Assembly (NCBI GenBank): GCA_038501625.1
Contig: JAZAYU010000196.1
Coordinates: 806,001-870,000 of the forward strand
Direction of reading: 5' to 3'
Length of the DNA stretch: 64,000 nt
DNA from: Corbicula japonica
Lineage: Eukaryota > Mollusca > Bivalvia > Venerida > Cyrenidae
Shown here: positions 1 to 13,500 of the stretch, one piece after another
Numbering within the stretch: position 1 is the first letter of the stretch
How the letters are laid out: each line of letters starts with the position of its first letter
The notes under the pieces: generated by a model
Database searches by the model: none
Seen by the model: the letters and a program-made list of their open reading frames with translations, nothing else
Told to the model about the DNA's origin: nothing
Program-made: the position numbers and the translations under genes

Positions 1-1255
1 CTAGAAAATGGAACGGTACGAGTTTACATCCGACCCTGACTGAATCGGATTTTTGGCGGCCATTTTCTTTCTCGCTTAAAACATAAAAACGGGGGTTCGG
101 GGGCGGTAGCCCCAGATTTAACATAAAACAGGAACACGAAACGAAAGAAACAACTGGATTTGATGTCATATAAGTAAACTTGTTTACTTCCGGTTTGAGG
201 GGTATAAAAGCAACTAAAAATAAAAGTAATCTAAAAATAGCAACATTCCAGGAAGAGCTATCTAAAATTAGCAACAATTATAAAAATAGCGGGGATTTCA
301 TGACGTCAACAGGGCATTCCTTTACATCCGACCCTGAATGTACTCATTGCGCGGTGATAAGGCTAACGGTGTTCATTGAAGATTGAACTTCACTCGTCCG
401 GTAAAGGATATTGAAGCAGTGGAAATAAAGGTGTAAATATTAAATTGTGAACGGCTGTACAGTAGCCACGCCTTTTAAAGTAATACGTCACACTGTTTAC
501 CATTGGAAAATATGATTCGTTAGGTTGATAAGACTTTATCGTAGAAAATGAAGTTGAAGTGTAAATATTAAATATTAATATTGAGCTAAAACAGAATTAT
601 GACAGTTATGATTTTTATAATTTTCCCAGTGAAATAAAAGTGATTATCCACAGCTTTGCAAAACTACACTGACATTACTTCTATACAATTAAAAGAAAAG
701 GTTCGCCGATTTGTCGGAGTAACAGCGCAATATCAAGCTTTTCTGTTCTTAGTCGCACTTATTTGTGAGCATCTTAAGTTAACATTTCATTTTTTGAAAC
801 AATCACTGACAGTGATATGTGAAAACAGAGGAAATAGGTTAAAAAGTACCGGAAAACACATAATGCTAAAATAGAAATACACTGTACTACAAATAGTTTT
901 TGCAAACTTTAATAGAACGATAACTGCACTCTTTAACGAAGCTGCCAGTCATAAATAGAAATTAATAGGCTTGACAGTTATTTTGTTTTGCTCTTCTATT
1001 GTCACATTAGTTTCTTTGATTTCTTACTTTTATTACTATTAGTAATAACGGATGAAACTGCTCCACAAATATGTTTATAAGCTTTCTAATTATTATGAAC
1101 ATGTATTTTGTCTATATAAATTTTCACTCTGTAACTTTAACAATATTTCGCGGCATCGAAAGAACATTTTCACGTCGGACGACTCGACAAGGTATAGCTA
1201 TAGGTTACATGCTAATGGATTGTAGGAATGCATTAACTACATCTGAATAACCTGG
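1..1255. other. No supported gene
   Basis: AT-rich sequence with repeat fragments (about 400-560 matches 16305-16440 inverted; 618-645 matches the 390-bp repeat end). No coding signal seen. Confidence 0.5.
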
Positions 1256-1400
1256 GTTGAAGGTTATAAAGCTGAGATTGGAAACCAGTCTCAAATCTCA
1301 AGGATCTGATTGGCTGAAATGGCGACTGGTCGCCATTTCAGCCAATCAGATGCTTGAGATTTGAGACTGGTTTCCATGTTCAGTTTTATAACCGTGGGCA
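1256..1400. mobile_element. Palindromic MITE, copy 1
   Basis: A near-perfect hairpin of about 140 bp with arms reading AAGGTTATAAA...GTCTCAAATCTCAAG and GCCATTTCAGCCAATCAGAT. Almost the whole element is inverted repeat. Confidence 0.88.
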
Positions 1401-2386
1401 CTGGTCTTTATATTATATGTCTTAAAAAGGGACCGCAAAAATGTGTGACAAGTCACCTGGGTGCAATGACGAAGTTAGTAAGACCCGTAATATTAAACAG
1501 ATTATTATACATGTGATATTCATGTGCTACAACAGTAATACACGTGGTGAAACCTACTGCTAAACTATGAAACATTTTAATGTAAAACATTTTTAAATGC
1601 TGCCTATATTCAGAGGGGTAGATTCTCTAAGCCCGCGCTTGGATAACCGTCTTGTATTATTCAATGCTTATGTGCTGGTACTCATACGGTCAATTCGGAC
1701 AATATGTATTCTCAATCGACACATTTTGAAATTGTGATATTTTCTCGTTACGTGACCTCATAACATATCCACAAAACCTTTTGGCATAAGTGCATGCACT
1801 TTTTTTTCTAAATCTTCGAATTATACAACTAAAAGCATAACAGTCAATAGAAAGCTTATTTTACTTATGAAAAACAGTGATATATTTCAACCGTGTACAC
1901 ACCATAGAGAAAAAAACAACAACAACCATGGCTTCATCTAAGAACTTCGATGATATAAATGTATATAGTTCACCCATGGATGTACATTTCTTCTGCGTAA
2001 CAGTTTTGCGTACAGTAGCTCTTTTAAACATACATTTTACTAAAGTTATGATATACAGGAGTACTGTACGAAAAAATTGTATTTTTAAAACCAATAGGCA
2101 CACACACACAGCGTCCGAATTCAAATTTGTTTTCACAACTGTCAAAACACATATGGATTTAATGGGTGGGTTATTGCGATATATGCTCTAACCGAAAATG
2201 ATTTGAATTTTATATAACACGAAGAATATTTATCCATTACGAATATTGTGTCAGGATGGGATTGGAATAAAAGTCTCAAAAGACTGATATCCTCCATTGT
2301 TTATGTGTAGTCTTACAACATTTGCCGATTTATTGTTAAAATATGACGCTACAATTTATTCATATTATTTATTTCACCAACTTATA

Positions 2387-2706
2387 TCAGGGATTGAAGG
2401 GCTAGGCGCTGTCGCCGTGACGTTGCGAGTTCGCTCCTAGCTAGAGAAACTATCATTTGAAATTCACAGTAGCTCTATTTGTGCAGTGTGGCGGCCGTAA
2501 AAAGTCTCCCCGTACATATAGTCAGTACTGTAAAATAACCCGATACCGATGTCATGCAGTGATTGTTACGTATATCAGGGCTATCCGATCAACCTTTTTT
2601 GGGGGTTGTCCTGGTTAGCTCAATCGGTTGCGTCGCATGAATTGCAGGGCTAGGCGCTGTCGCCGTGACGGTGCGGGTTCGCTCCCAGCTAAAGGCACTA
2701 TCATTT
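2387..2706 (+). mobile_element. tRNA-derived SINE dimer
   Basis: Two tRNA-like heads (TTAGCTCAATCGGTTGCG A-box region; GGTGCGGGTTCGCTCCC B-box) separated by a constant 240-bp spacer with TGTGGCGGCCGTAAAAAGTC. Confidence 0.8.
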
Positions 2707-3433
2707 TATATCGGCAACCTCAAAGAACTGAGCCAACCAATCAATATTTTTTACAGAAAATTTACTATCAGCACGAGACACGTGTCATTCTAAAATATCA
2801 ACTAGTCAAATTACTGTTTGAATTTTAATATTTTGCAATTAACGCAAATTTGATTTCACTAGATCAATAATATGTCACTCTGTCCACATATATATTTTCA
2901 TTTTTTACAATTATTGATGATGTATTTTTCTTTAATATTTAAATTAATAATTTATTACTTGAAACTAAAAGTATATATAAACATTTACCTCAATAAACTG
3001 ATTTGCGTCCAAATTTTTCTGTGCCCATGCTTTTACATTATCATTATAATCCGGAAAAACATTTGGAGCTCCTATTACTTGATTCGCGTTCCAGCTGAAA
3101 ACAATAGAATCACATTATCCTTACATGCTTTATTATCGATTGCTGAACATGAATACATTTAAATACAATAAATATGCATTAATTAATATATAACGCAAAA
3201 AAGTTATTTAAATTGAAACAACAAATAAAATGTAACAATAGAAAATAACACAGGAAATGAATAACAAAACAGTATGTATTACTTATTATGCTAGTGACAA
3301 TATTTATGAACTTGAATAGTATTGTCGTCTCCGACAGTTCAGCAGGGCTGTTTTTATTTCACTTATATTATGCTTTTGGTTTTAAAATGTCCAAACAAAT
3401 AGGATAACAGTTAAAATACTGTGTTTTTCTGAA

Positions 3434-4140
3434 TGTGGCGATTCCCGATAGACATTTTTGCTCTTTCATTTCTAACTTCAGCCTTCGAACAATGAATTTT
3501 AAGTCAATGGGTAAATCATTGTGTAGTTTGGAACCAACAACCACTAAAGATTTATGTGCTAATTGTGTTGTCATGTCAAGGATAAAATGTATTTCCATTC
3601 TATCCGAGATCGTCTGTGATTCTGCTTCTGCTGTGTCTTCACGGTGTCGCCACTCCAGATATGCTTATTTAATTTTATTTCTGGTGTTTACGAACATGTC
3701 TTTAATATAGGCTGGATCTGTGCCATGGATGTGGCAATTCCAGATATCAATATTTCACTTTTTTATAGAATGTACAAAACTTGCTCTCAGATAAGTTAGA
3801 TCTGAGCCGTGGACGTGGCAATTGCTGATATAAATATTTCACTTTTTTCTAGCATGTAAGAACATTGCTCACAGATAATTTGGATCTGTGTCATTAATGC
3901 GGCCATTCCTGACATAAAAATTGTTTATTTTTCTAGAATATAAGAACATTGCTCTCAGATAAGTTGGACATGTGCCATGGATATTACCATTCCTGACATG
4001 AAAATTTTACTTTGCCGAGAAAGTACAAACACTGCTCTCAGAAAATGTTGGATCTGTGCAATAGATGTGTCCGTTCTTGATATGAATATTTCATTTTTTT
4101 TCTAAGTGTACGAACATAACTATCAGATAAAAAAGTTTGG
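3434..4140. repeat. 84-bp tandem repeat
   Basis: Units recognised by GGATCTGTGCCATGG-like words begin at 3714, 3798, 3882, 3966 and 4050, each 84 bp apart; diverged copies extend to both sides. Each unit contains GTGGCAATTCCAGATAT, which resembles a segment of the dispersed repeat found at 12148 and 51235. Confidence 0.85.
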
Positions 4141-4404
4141 TTTATTAAACGTCATACTGACTGAAGATAATTACTTCTATACTGGTTAGCTAAGGGCGAT
4201 GTATTACAATGTTTTACATACCGGAAATGTTTACAAAAATCCCCTGCCAATACCTAGTCAAATTTAAGCCGATGTTTAAGAAATCTAAAAAATAGTGTGG
4301 AATTATTGCAAACAAAATAATATTTATTATGTTGTTTTTATCGTTTTGTCAGTGATTTTCTAAACTCTTTATTACAGACCTACAATTATAACTTAAAAAC
4401 TATA

Positions 4405-4535
4405 TTATGTGTTATACCTAGTATCGCTGTACTGTGATGAAAACGCCGTCACTGTGCTAACCCATTGCTCTATAATTTGCAGTGGAGTTGTTGTGGTAGG
4501 TATCGGTGTAGTTGTCAGGGTTGTAGTTGTCACCG
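4405..4535 (-). CDS. Gene A exon 4: Thr-rich stalk and C-terminus
   Basis: The exon follows CTTCACAG at 4536 and enters in phase 1, which matches the CCP exon. It starts with a Thr-rich run (VTTTTLTTTPIPTTTTP), probably an O-glycosylated stalk, then about 20 ordinary residues and TAA at 4407-4405. An internal CAATGG|GTTAGC could serve as a donor if the gene continues beyond the window. It lines up with the Thr-rich exons of gene B. Confidence 0.55.
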
Positions 4536-7500
4536 CTGTGAAGGTCAAGGATGTAGTAAGTACAGAAGTTCTTTACGTTTTCGTGAAAAAACAATCGTTA
4601 ATATTAACTAAGGCAATGCCTAAATGCGAGCTCTAGTATTAAACACTTTTATTAAATTGGTGTTTAACTTGATGCTTCCGAATGACTTGAACTATCATGA
4701 ACCATGTTTCTTGTCGGTAGCATTTTCCTCTATACTTATATTAACAAAGGAAATACTAGTGACAAGTAAAAGAAATTGACTGGATAAGATGATCGAGGAC
4801 AGCAGCTCCGAATGGCATAAACAAACGGCATATCCGTGCAATTTGGAAGCGACATGACAGCGGAACGCTTCGGATCACACTTTTTTTAAAGTGATGGTAG
4901 TTGGACATAACATAGACGAACATTACCGTAAAAGCTCACTTGCTCGCCAGCCCCCTTCGGGTGCTCGCTCGCTAGAACTCGCATATCAATTATCGCCCGA
5001 TAACACTGTATATAAACCGATTGTATCATATGCCGGATATAGTGAGGTGATTGCATGGCTGCTATGTAAACAATTCGTAAATAACACATTGAAATCGGAA
5101 TTATTAGGATCATTTTAAGTACCTTCAACAAAAACAAGTACGTTATATTTTGTATAGTCCTTATTGGTTGTTATACCATTTGTTTTGCGCATATGTAGGG
5201 ATAAAAACTTGCAAAATTGCATTAAATCACAAAAAGGTCTGACAAATGACCAACACGATTGTATCAAAATACTGTTATTCTCTACAAATAAACGCTCTGA
5301 TGCACGAATGCATACTAGTTATATGACTCTATGACATTTATAGACAGATTATTACATTACAACATTGCTTTAAATGTATAGATAGTGTAAATTATTTCGT
5401 AATGACTGTATCATCTATAGCATTATCATACTATCATTTATAGCAAACACACCTATTTCTGTTGTATCATGTAGTGCGATCTCCGTTGAATGATTTTCCA
5501 ATAATTTGTATCACTTATGTCGATGCGCATTTGCTGATTTTATCAAGTGTATGCTTTTATGTAATATGGAGGAGTTCGTCTCCGATATTGTCTATACAAA
5601 TCGGGTATATTTGGAGGAGTAATATATCATGGCGTACAAAATACACGAAGAGAAGAACTTTAAAATAATAAGACAGAATGATTCAACAATAGTGACTATA
5701 GGTTATTGTTAGGTTGGAGGCTTGTATAAAAATTTAACTGTCAGTCCCAACGAAGCTGGGCGACTGTTTAAGTTTTCATACAAACCTCGAAAAAATAAAC
5801 TATAACTGTTTTGTAACTGATAAATTAGCATACATATACTTTACAGAAATCTGTTGTCAAAACAGTATTTTAATGGCTAGTATAAATGTATTATGAGAAT
5901 ATGTTAGAAAGCGAATTCGTTCATTTCTTTAACTAAAATCAGCATGGGAACATACCTGACTCTCAAGGGAAGACCTTTGTGATAGACATTGATTCCTTTT
6001 CTAAAGTTCCATTTGACCCTTTACTACATGGAATATGTAGTACGTTGTTTTTGCTGTACACTGGTTGCTAATATTACATTTATTAGAATATTTCTGAAAA
6101 CAAGTGACCATTGTATATTCCGATCAAATGACATGGATGTTTCAGCTGACGATGATCTACATTGGTCGTACATTTAGTTAAGGGTTTATTATCAGCTTAA
6201 AATATCAGTATTTAAATAACTTGCTTTGCCTCAGAATTTGTATGTACCGCCTGCCTGCGTATGCATTTATAATCGTGAACCTTCAGTTTCGAAACTATTA
6301 CTTTAAAAAAAACCTGAAACTATGTTTATCAAACATTTTGGGACAACATTAATTATCGCTTGTTGTAAATTGTAGTTCTCATAGCGACCTGGGTGTTAAC
6401 TAATGAAGTCAGGTAGATCCAATTGTTTCGAGTCGCCGCAGTATATTAAGGCACCGAGGCCCTTATATTTCATAACGTATCACATATCTCTGTACGAAGC
6501 ACTTTTAATACATGTTTTTACATCAAGCCTTTGTTCTTAAATCCGAAAAATATACTAAAATCATCTTTTAAATATCGCCATAACTGATACACGTAGATCA
6601 CTAGAAACATACAAATGATTGAGTTATCATGTTCAATAAATGATACAGTCTGGGCCGAAGCTACATGCATGTTTGGTCTTATGTTTTGATGTTTAATTGA
6701 TCAGCTATGGTATTATTATTATTATTGTCATCATGTCTAGCATGAGAATACCTCTCAAAACCTGTTTAAACATAAACATTTACGCTAATTTTATAACAGT
6801 TCACAGAGCAAACGGTACTTTGTGTGAGTGATTTTAGCGATTTTTTTTAAATGTATATTGCATAAAAATGGTAATAACGTCTTTAAAACAAGTGCTACGA
6901 GAATCGCCTGTTGAACATGTATTTGTCGATTGGATTTCTCATTACAATACATACAAAATCTCCTCATTTTTGAACTGTTTACTATGTTTTTGTGACAATC
7001 AGTGCGCTATATCCGGAAGATGATACAATCGGTTTATATACAGTGGATAAGAGTAACATTATAAGTCTCGGGAAAAAGATATGTTTTTTTTTCTCAGCTA
7101 ACACGAATTAAAGCATTATATTCGAACGTTTTTCATACCCATTCTACATGTTCTACAGAACCGCAAATTTATCATTATATCAAAATATAATTTATTTTAA
7201 CCTGTGCAATAAAACGGAGTTATGTCCCAGGTACCATCTGGCAGACAAGTTGACGTTTGCATGATCAGACTTCCGGTAGATGACACGTAGCCCCGCTTAC
7301 ACCCGGTACGTAATTGTCTTCCAACCGAGAAATCATTGCCCAACAATTCTCCATTTAATGGTAGCGGGAAAGGCTCACATTCTAAATAAAGTACACATAA
7401 CATAACGAGTTGTTCAAAGAAATTTAATAAAATATTAAATAACGCACGGTGCGTCGTCCACACAATTCGATATAAAATTTGATTTAAAGAAATGTTTTGG

Positions 7501-10500
7501 ATTGATCAACAAATTATAATTATCGATCATAAATACATAAATAATTCAAGTTCAGAGTGGTGTACTTTCAAATTGATGTTCTAAAAGGGGTTGATATTAT
7601 TTGTACTAATATGTAACATATCAGTAACTGAATAGTAGCAAATTTTACAGAGAATTGATTTGACTGTAGGGGCTCTGGCCTCGGCGGTAAGATCACTGAG
7701 TATCCGCATTTTTGTTTTGCAATGCTTTAAGCTTCTTATGTTTTATATTTTTTAACATTTGCATGCAACATTGTCTAACAAATGGGTCTGTTGGTGTTTT
7801 CCACAAAGATAAAGTTTGCTTGTTTGCTCAAACGAGAACTTGTTGAGGCTTGTGTATATTGGTGCACCCTATAACCTGTTTTAAACCCTCAGGGCAAACT
7901 CTTTTGCCACTGACCGTCCCAAGACGCTACCCTCTCGAGTTTTCAATTTAATTAATTGTTTTGTGGTGTCTTTTTTGAAACTGATCATTTATTCATCATG
8001 CTCATTCACCTGTCCCAGGCACCTTTAAGATGTCAGTGATCATTTAAAATTGGTAAAACGTCTTAATGTACATTGTAGTAGTCAACGTATTAGTAGACCT
8101 CTCTAGCTGAAGATCAACGTCTTTGTTTGATAACAGACACCATACCAGAGCATTGCATGTTATAATGATATTGGGCACGTCAAGAGAAGAGTTATTCAGT
8201 TGAGCCGACCACATTACTTACTTTGAAAACATGACCACATAATTATGTTCTAAAATTCATACACGGTTATGAGGTCCTTACAAGATAATTTATATATTAT
8301 TCTATCCTTAAATTATTTTTTCGCCAATATGTATCCTGCTTTTAATAAATGTCCGTCTTTGCCTTGCGAATATGTGTAAGTCAATTCGGACATTTTTCGT
8401 TTTTTCTGGATTTACTTTATTTAAACTAAAGATATTGCAATTTTATGTCGACATCTGCTCCATTCTATTTCTATATCTACGGAACAAAGAATGGTATTGT
8501 TGATGTTTGAAATAATAGTTAAATCACGAAAGGTTTAAGATGATTTAATGTCTTAAAGAAAGGAAGTGTTTGATTGTGTACACTGATTAGCAGCAAAATG
8601 TAAGTTTATTTACAGAGAATTATGTAGAGTCCATTCGCAATTCTACCAATAAGCAGCGAACCAAGCCGAATATTCGTAAAATCGCATTTTCGTAGTATCG
8701 CATTTTTGTTAGTTTTGGTTGTGAATACCGCCGCAAATCGCAAATGTTGTTATATACTCAACAAAAATAAAAAGTATCCACTTTTCTTTCTGAAATTTTG
8801 TAAAATGTAAAAACGAAAACTAGAAATTCTATATGTGAACAGATTTGCATTTATGTTATCATTGCAAAGAGATAAAGTGTTCTTGAAAATCTGCAGCCAC
8901 ACCTTAGTTATCTTTCCCTTTGTTATAATCAGGGTTTCAGGAAAGGTAAGTAATTCTGAAAAGTATTAACATTTATCGGAATAAAATAAACTTTATTGCC
9001 CCTTTTGATCAATAAAATCACAAAACATTCATCAATCAAACAACTCGTCCTCGATATACAACGCTAGAAATTCCAACCATTTCCAATTACCTCCATTTAA
9101 GTTGAAAATTTAGTGTTTTGTAATCCACTAATAATTGTTATCCGACTAGCAGCCGCTAAGGCTTTTGTGTGGAAGATTATGGTAAAACTTAAAAACCCAA
9201 AGATTTAATAACACAACACCATTCAAAGCGTTCCTGATTAAATGAAAATATGTTAATGAAAAAGCAACATATGCATATCAGGAATCGCCACACTCAAAAA
9301 CACAGCCTCCCCACGCAGCGAAAAAGAAGAGAGGAAGAGAGAGAGCGCATGTTTTATATATGTATGTCAATTCAAATAGGACAAGCATAAAAAGTGGATG
9401 CTTTGTATTTTTGTTCAGTTTATTGTCGTAATAAGCTATTTTTTGTGATATGAACATATGTAAAGGTAAAAAAAAACACTAAAAAAGACATATTCGATTA
9501 AGTTATTTATATTGCAAAATTACAAGTTATCATCATTCAATACATCCAAATATACGCAAATATCAAATAATATACTTTCACATTTTGTCGTAAAATAGAA
9601 AATAGTTTTCAAATTACACAAAATAATGCATAACATATTTTGAATTATATCATATCGTAATTTATCAGCATTTAACAATAACACGTTTCACTGTATTGCT
9701 CAGAATGGCGATACCGATTTACTGAATTAATACTGAGAATCGCATTTGAAATAAGGTTATGCTGAATTGAAAACGAGAAGTAGAAGTAGTAAATTTAGTT
9801 GAAGTAGAGGGGATCGAACCAGCTATCCCTGTACTCAGAGGCAGACGCGCTTACCATAAAGCTGTATGCTGTATGTCAAGCGTTACAATCGTTTCAGATT
9901 TTATACATTTTTAAACTGTTGACAGCATATCGTGTAAGAACTGCTTGAGTCGATAATTGCTCAACAATACGAAAACAGATATCGCTGGCAGAGGTGTGAA
10001 AATCACCTGCCTGACAGAAATTCGCCTAATCGCATAATAATAATCACAATAATCATAACGCATAAGAATGTACATGTATACTGAACTAAAGGCACCGCTT
10101 GTCGAAGAAAATGTGTGTTACCTTTGACACTGCATAAGCCAGTTATATTATCGCAAACTTCTTTGATCCCACAAAAGTTAGTACCACACTTTAGGACATT
10201 CTGAAATAATCAAAGTGTAGATGAAACTGCATAGGTGTTCAGATAAAATACATAACTTATTAAACTTTGCAATATGCATATCAGGATTGGCCACATCCAG
10301 CAGGCATAGCCTACCCACACAGTAAAAAAGTAGAGTGAAGTATAGAGCATGGTTTTACAATAATCAGTTTCAAAATATACGCAACAATCAATCAACGAAA
10401 GTGAGAACCCTAAGGTTTGCCGTCCTCGAAATGGTCAGTGGCAAAACAATTGGCCACTGGGTGGATTTCAACCAGTTTCTAGGCAAGCAAACATATAAAA

Positions 10501-13500
10501 CACATGAAGCTATTAACATTGCAAAGCCAAAGGGGCGAGAACTCATTGATGAAGAGTTAGCTAGAACACGAACTCGAGGATAAAAGAAACAGATCGAGCT
10601 TAAAGGTTCTTTTAAAAGAAGGTATTTCCACGAAACTTCATAAAATCTTAAGAGAAAAAGAAAGCGTTATTGACAAAAAACGTTCGAACCTTATGCAGTC
10701 AATTTCGGTGACGAGTTAAATCGTTAAACCCGAATATTTTAATATAATTATCTCATACCTGTAACCTCAAAAATCATACCAACTTAGTAGAGCAAAACAG
10801 AATCATCTGTAATTAAAAAAGTTATCAGCAGTACGACAGCATTGAATAATTTGCTGAAGGTAATCATTATTATAAAATCACGTATTTGTAAGAGTTTGCT
10901 TTTAATCTTGTGAGTTTACACGGTCAAACCAATGACAATGTTATATGGATGTCGGAAGCTGGGACATTTTGGGTTAAGATTTCATCGAAATTAAAAAAAA
11001 AACCTTTGTTGCTGGCCATAAATATCACTGTACTGAATAGTCAAGAGGTCAGAAAGTTGTATATGCTCAAGTTCCCCGCAGACGGTACTTGCCAAAGTAA
11101 GTCAGTTTCAAGTCCATGCAACATTGTCAAATAATGGGTGGGTTGGATTTCTTGGATTTCTTTCAACAAAACATCTTGTACTTGTTTGTTCATTTGATAA
11201 CCTGTTGCGGCATGTGCGAGGTTGGTGCACCCTACAACCTGATTTAAACCTGCCAGTGGCAAATTATTTTGCCAATGACCGTTCCAATGCGTTAACTTTC
11301 GTGTTCTGATTTTCTGATATTGTTTGTGGCGTGTATTTTTGTCATTGTATATCCTTTAACTTTTCTTCTCTCTACATTTTAGCTGTGTGGGTAGGTTATT
11401 TCTTTTGGATGTGGCCTTCCCTGAAGTGCATTTTTATTATTATTACTGTCAACGTGTTCTTGCTTATCGGACTCCAGGGACTCTGGTCTCGATAAGATCA
11501 TCGAGTACTCGCCCATTTTGCTTTGCAATGCTATTTGCTTCTTATGTTTTATATGTTTGCATGCAACATTGTTAAGCTGATGAGTGAGTTGGAGTTATTT
11601 CACCAAGACAACTTGTACTTATTTGATGATATGAGAACCTGTTAAGGCAAGTGTGCACCATGGACCCTGGTTTAAACCCCCAGTGGCAATTTGTTCTGCA
11701 CTGACCGTTCCAAGTTGGTAACCCCAAGGGGTCTCTATGTCGTTTAATTGTTTGTTTCGTCTTATTTGAATTGACATACTTACATGTATAACAACATGCC
11801 TTCTTTTCCTCTCTTCTTTTTCGCTGCGTTCGGAGGGCTGTGTTTTGTGAGTGTTGCGATTCCTGATATGTATACTTCACTTAAAAAACAACGCACAATT
11901 AAAGACGAGCTTTATGCCCAGCGATTATTTCTATTGGGTCCTGAAATTTACATTTTTTAAACAAGAAACGCTAATTATAAGGATAAAAAGAATCTAGCGG
12001 TATTTCGATTGTCCACCATCCAAACCACCTGATTAAAATAAATAAAAAACATATAATACTAACATAAAAAAAAATATTGTTACAAATATCTTAATTAAAT
12101 ATTTTCAAATATTTTAAAGCACAAGTTATGTTTTTTTTTAAAAAGTGACATATGCATATCAGGAATTGCCACATCCAGCAGGCATAGCTTCTCGAAACAG
12201 GAAAAAAGTAGAAGGGAGAAGAGAGCATGGTAATATAATAATGAGTTACAAAATTGACCCGGTAAACAACTAACGAGGGATCAGCATCTTTGAACGATCG
12301 GTGGTGAAACAATATGCCACTTGGTGTTTATACCAACCTCACTCTTGCCCCAATAGGTTTTTCAGGATAAATACTTTTTGTCATACGAACCTGCGTTGGG
12401 TAACATTTACCAGAAAGTTCGGTTACAAGCTGTTGAGAAATGATAAATCTAATTCCCGCAGTAAATCCTGCCAATTCAAATTTCACAGATTCATTGAACA
12501 CATGGTACGGTATTGCGTTCTAGTAAATTATTTAATCAAATCATTCCTTGGCGATATATTAGTAAGAAGAAATTACATGATTTTTTAATTATTCAAGATT
12601 ACTCTTGCTAATTTCTGATCCGGTTTATTGCTTGAGTGCGCATGTATAAAAAGTTGATTAGGAATTGGATATGTTCGGTAAACTTTAACAAAACTGAGCT
12701 TTTACCCATACATTTTCTGCTTAAATCTGTATTATAACGTTATTTTGAGTCTCAACTTTCATTAAGCGCTAGTCTTTGAATGTCTGTTTAGGTGCCTGAG
12801 TATAAACTTACCCGACAAATATCAAATAATAACACCAAACAATATGATGCTAATAAATGGTGAGCATTTAATTAAAAAGTTAAAAAATAAGCAAATCGAC
12901 CTCATTTATCTAACCCGAACAGTCATATACGGTCGATTCATCGTGCGTGCTACAATGAATTGTACAAAGTGGTGAAAAATGAGTAATAGTCAGTCGAATA
13001 ATGCATTTAAGTTTTTAAATTTATTTTGAGAAGATGATCACTCAGAATTATAAAACACAAAGTAAAACAAATATTTGTGAAGTACAACCAGTCGGTCCAA
13101 TTAAAGTCACAGTTATTATTTATTCATCATGAATAAAGAAAACATGCCATGTCGAGGTATAAAATGTTTATCGTGATATTTGTAATATGTTGCGTTTTAC
13201 TGTATTTAAAATAAAGTAATATTTTTGATTCCTTAATTTGTTAATAATTAATTTAAAAGGAATTGTATGAAAGTTCACTAATTCATAATATAATGATCCA
13301 GAAGTGGATAACAATCCTGTTTATGGCGAATCATGCAAATGCAATGCTATTAAAAAAATGGATAATGATATTAATCCATTTAATTAAATTTAATGTTGGC
13401 CATGTAATTTGGCCAAAGGTAGTCAAATTGGCGCGAGACCGAATGCCAAGAGCTAATATGTATGCCCGAGCCCAATAACAATAATTGTTCTTTTAAAAAT

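Noticed and set aside
9815..9880. Possible minus-strand tRNA gene with GGTTCGATCCC
   Set aside because: The same segment occurs at 19855-19915 inside a dispersed repeat and no full cloverleaf was found.
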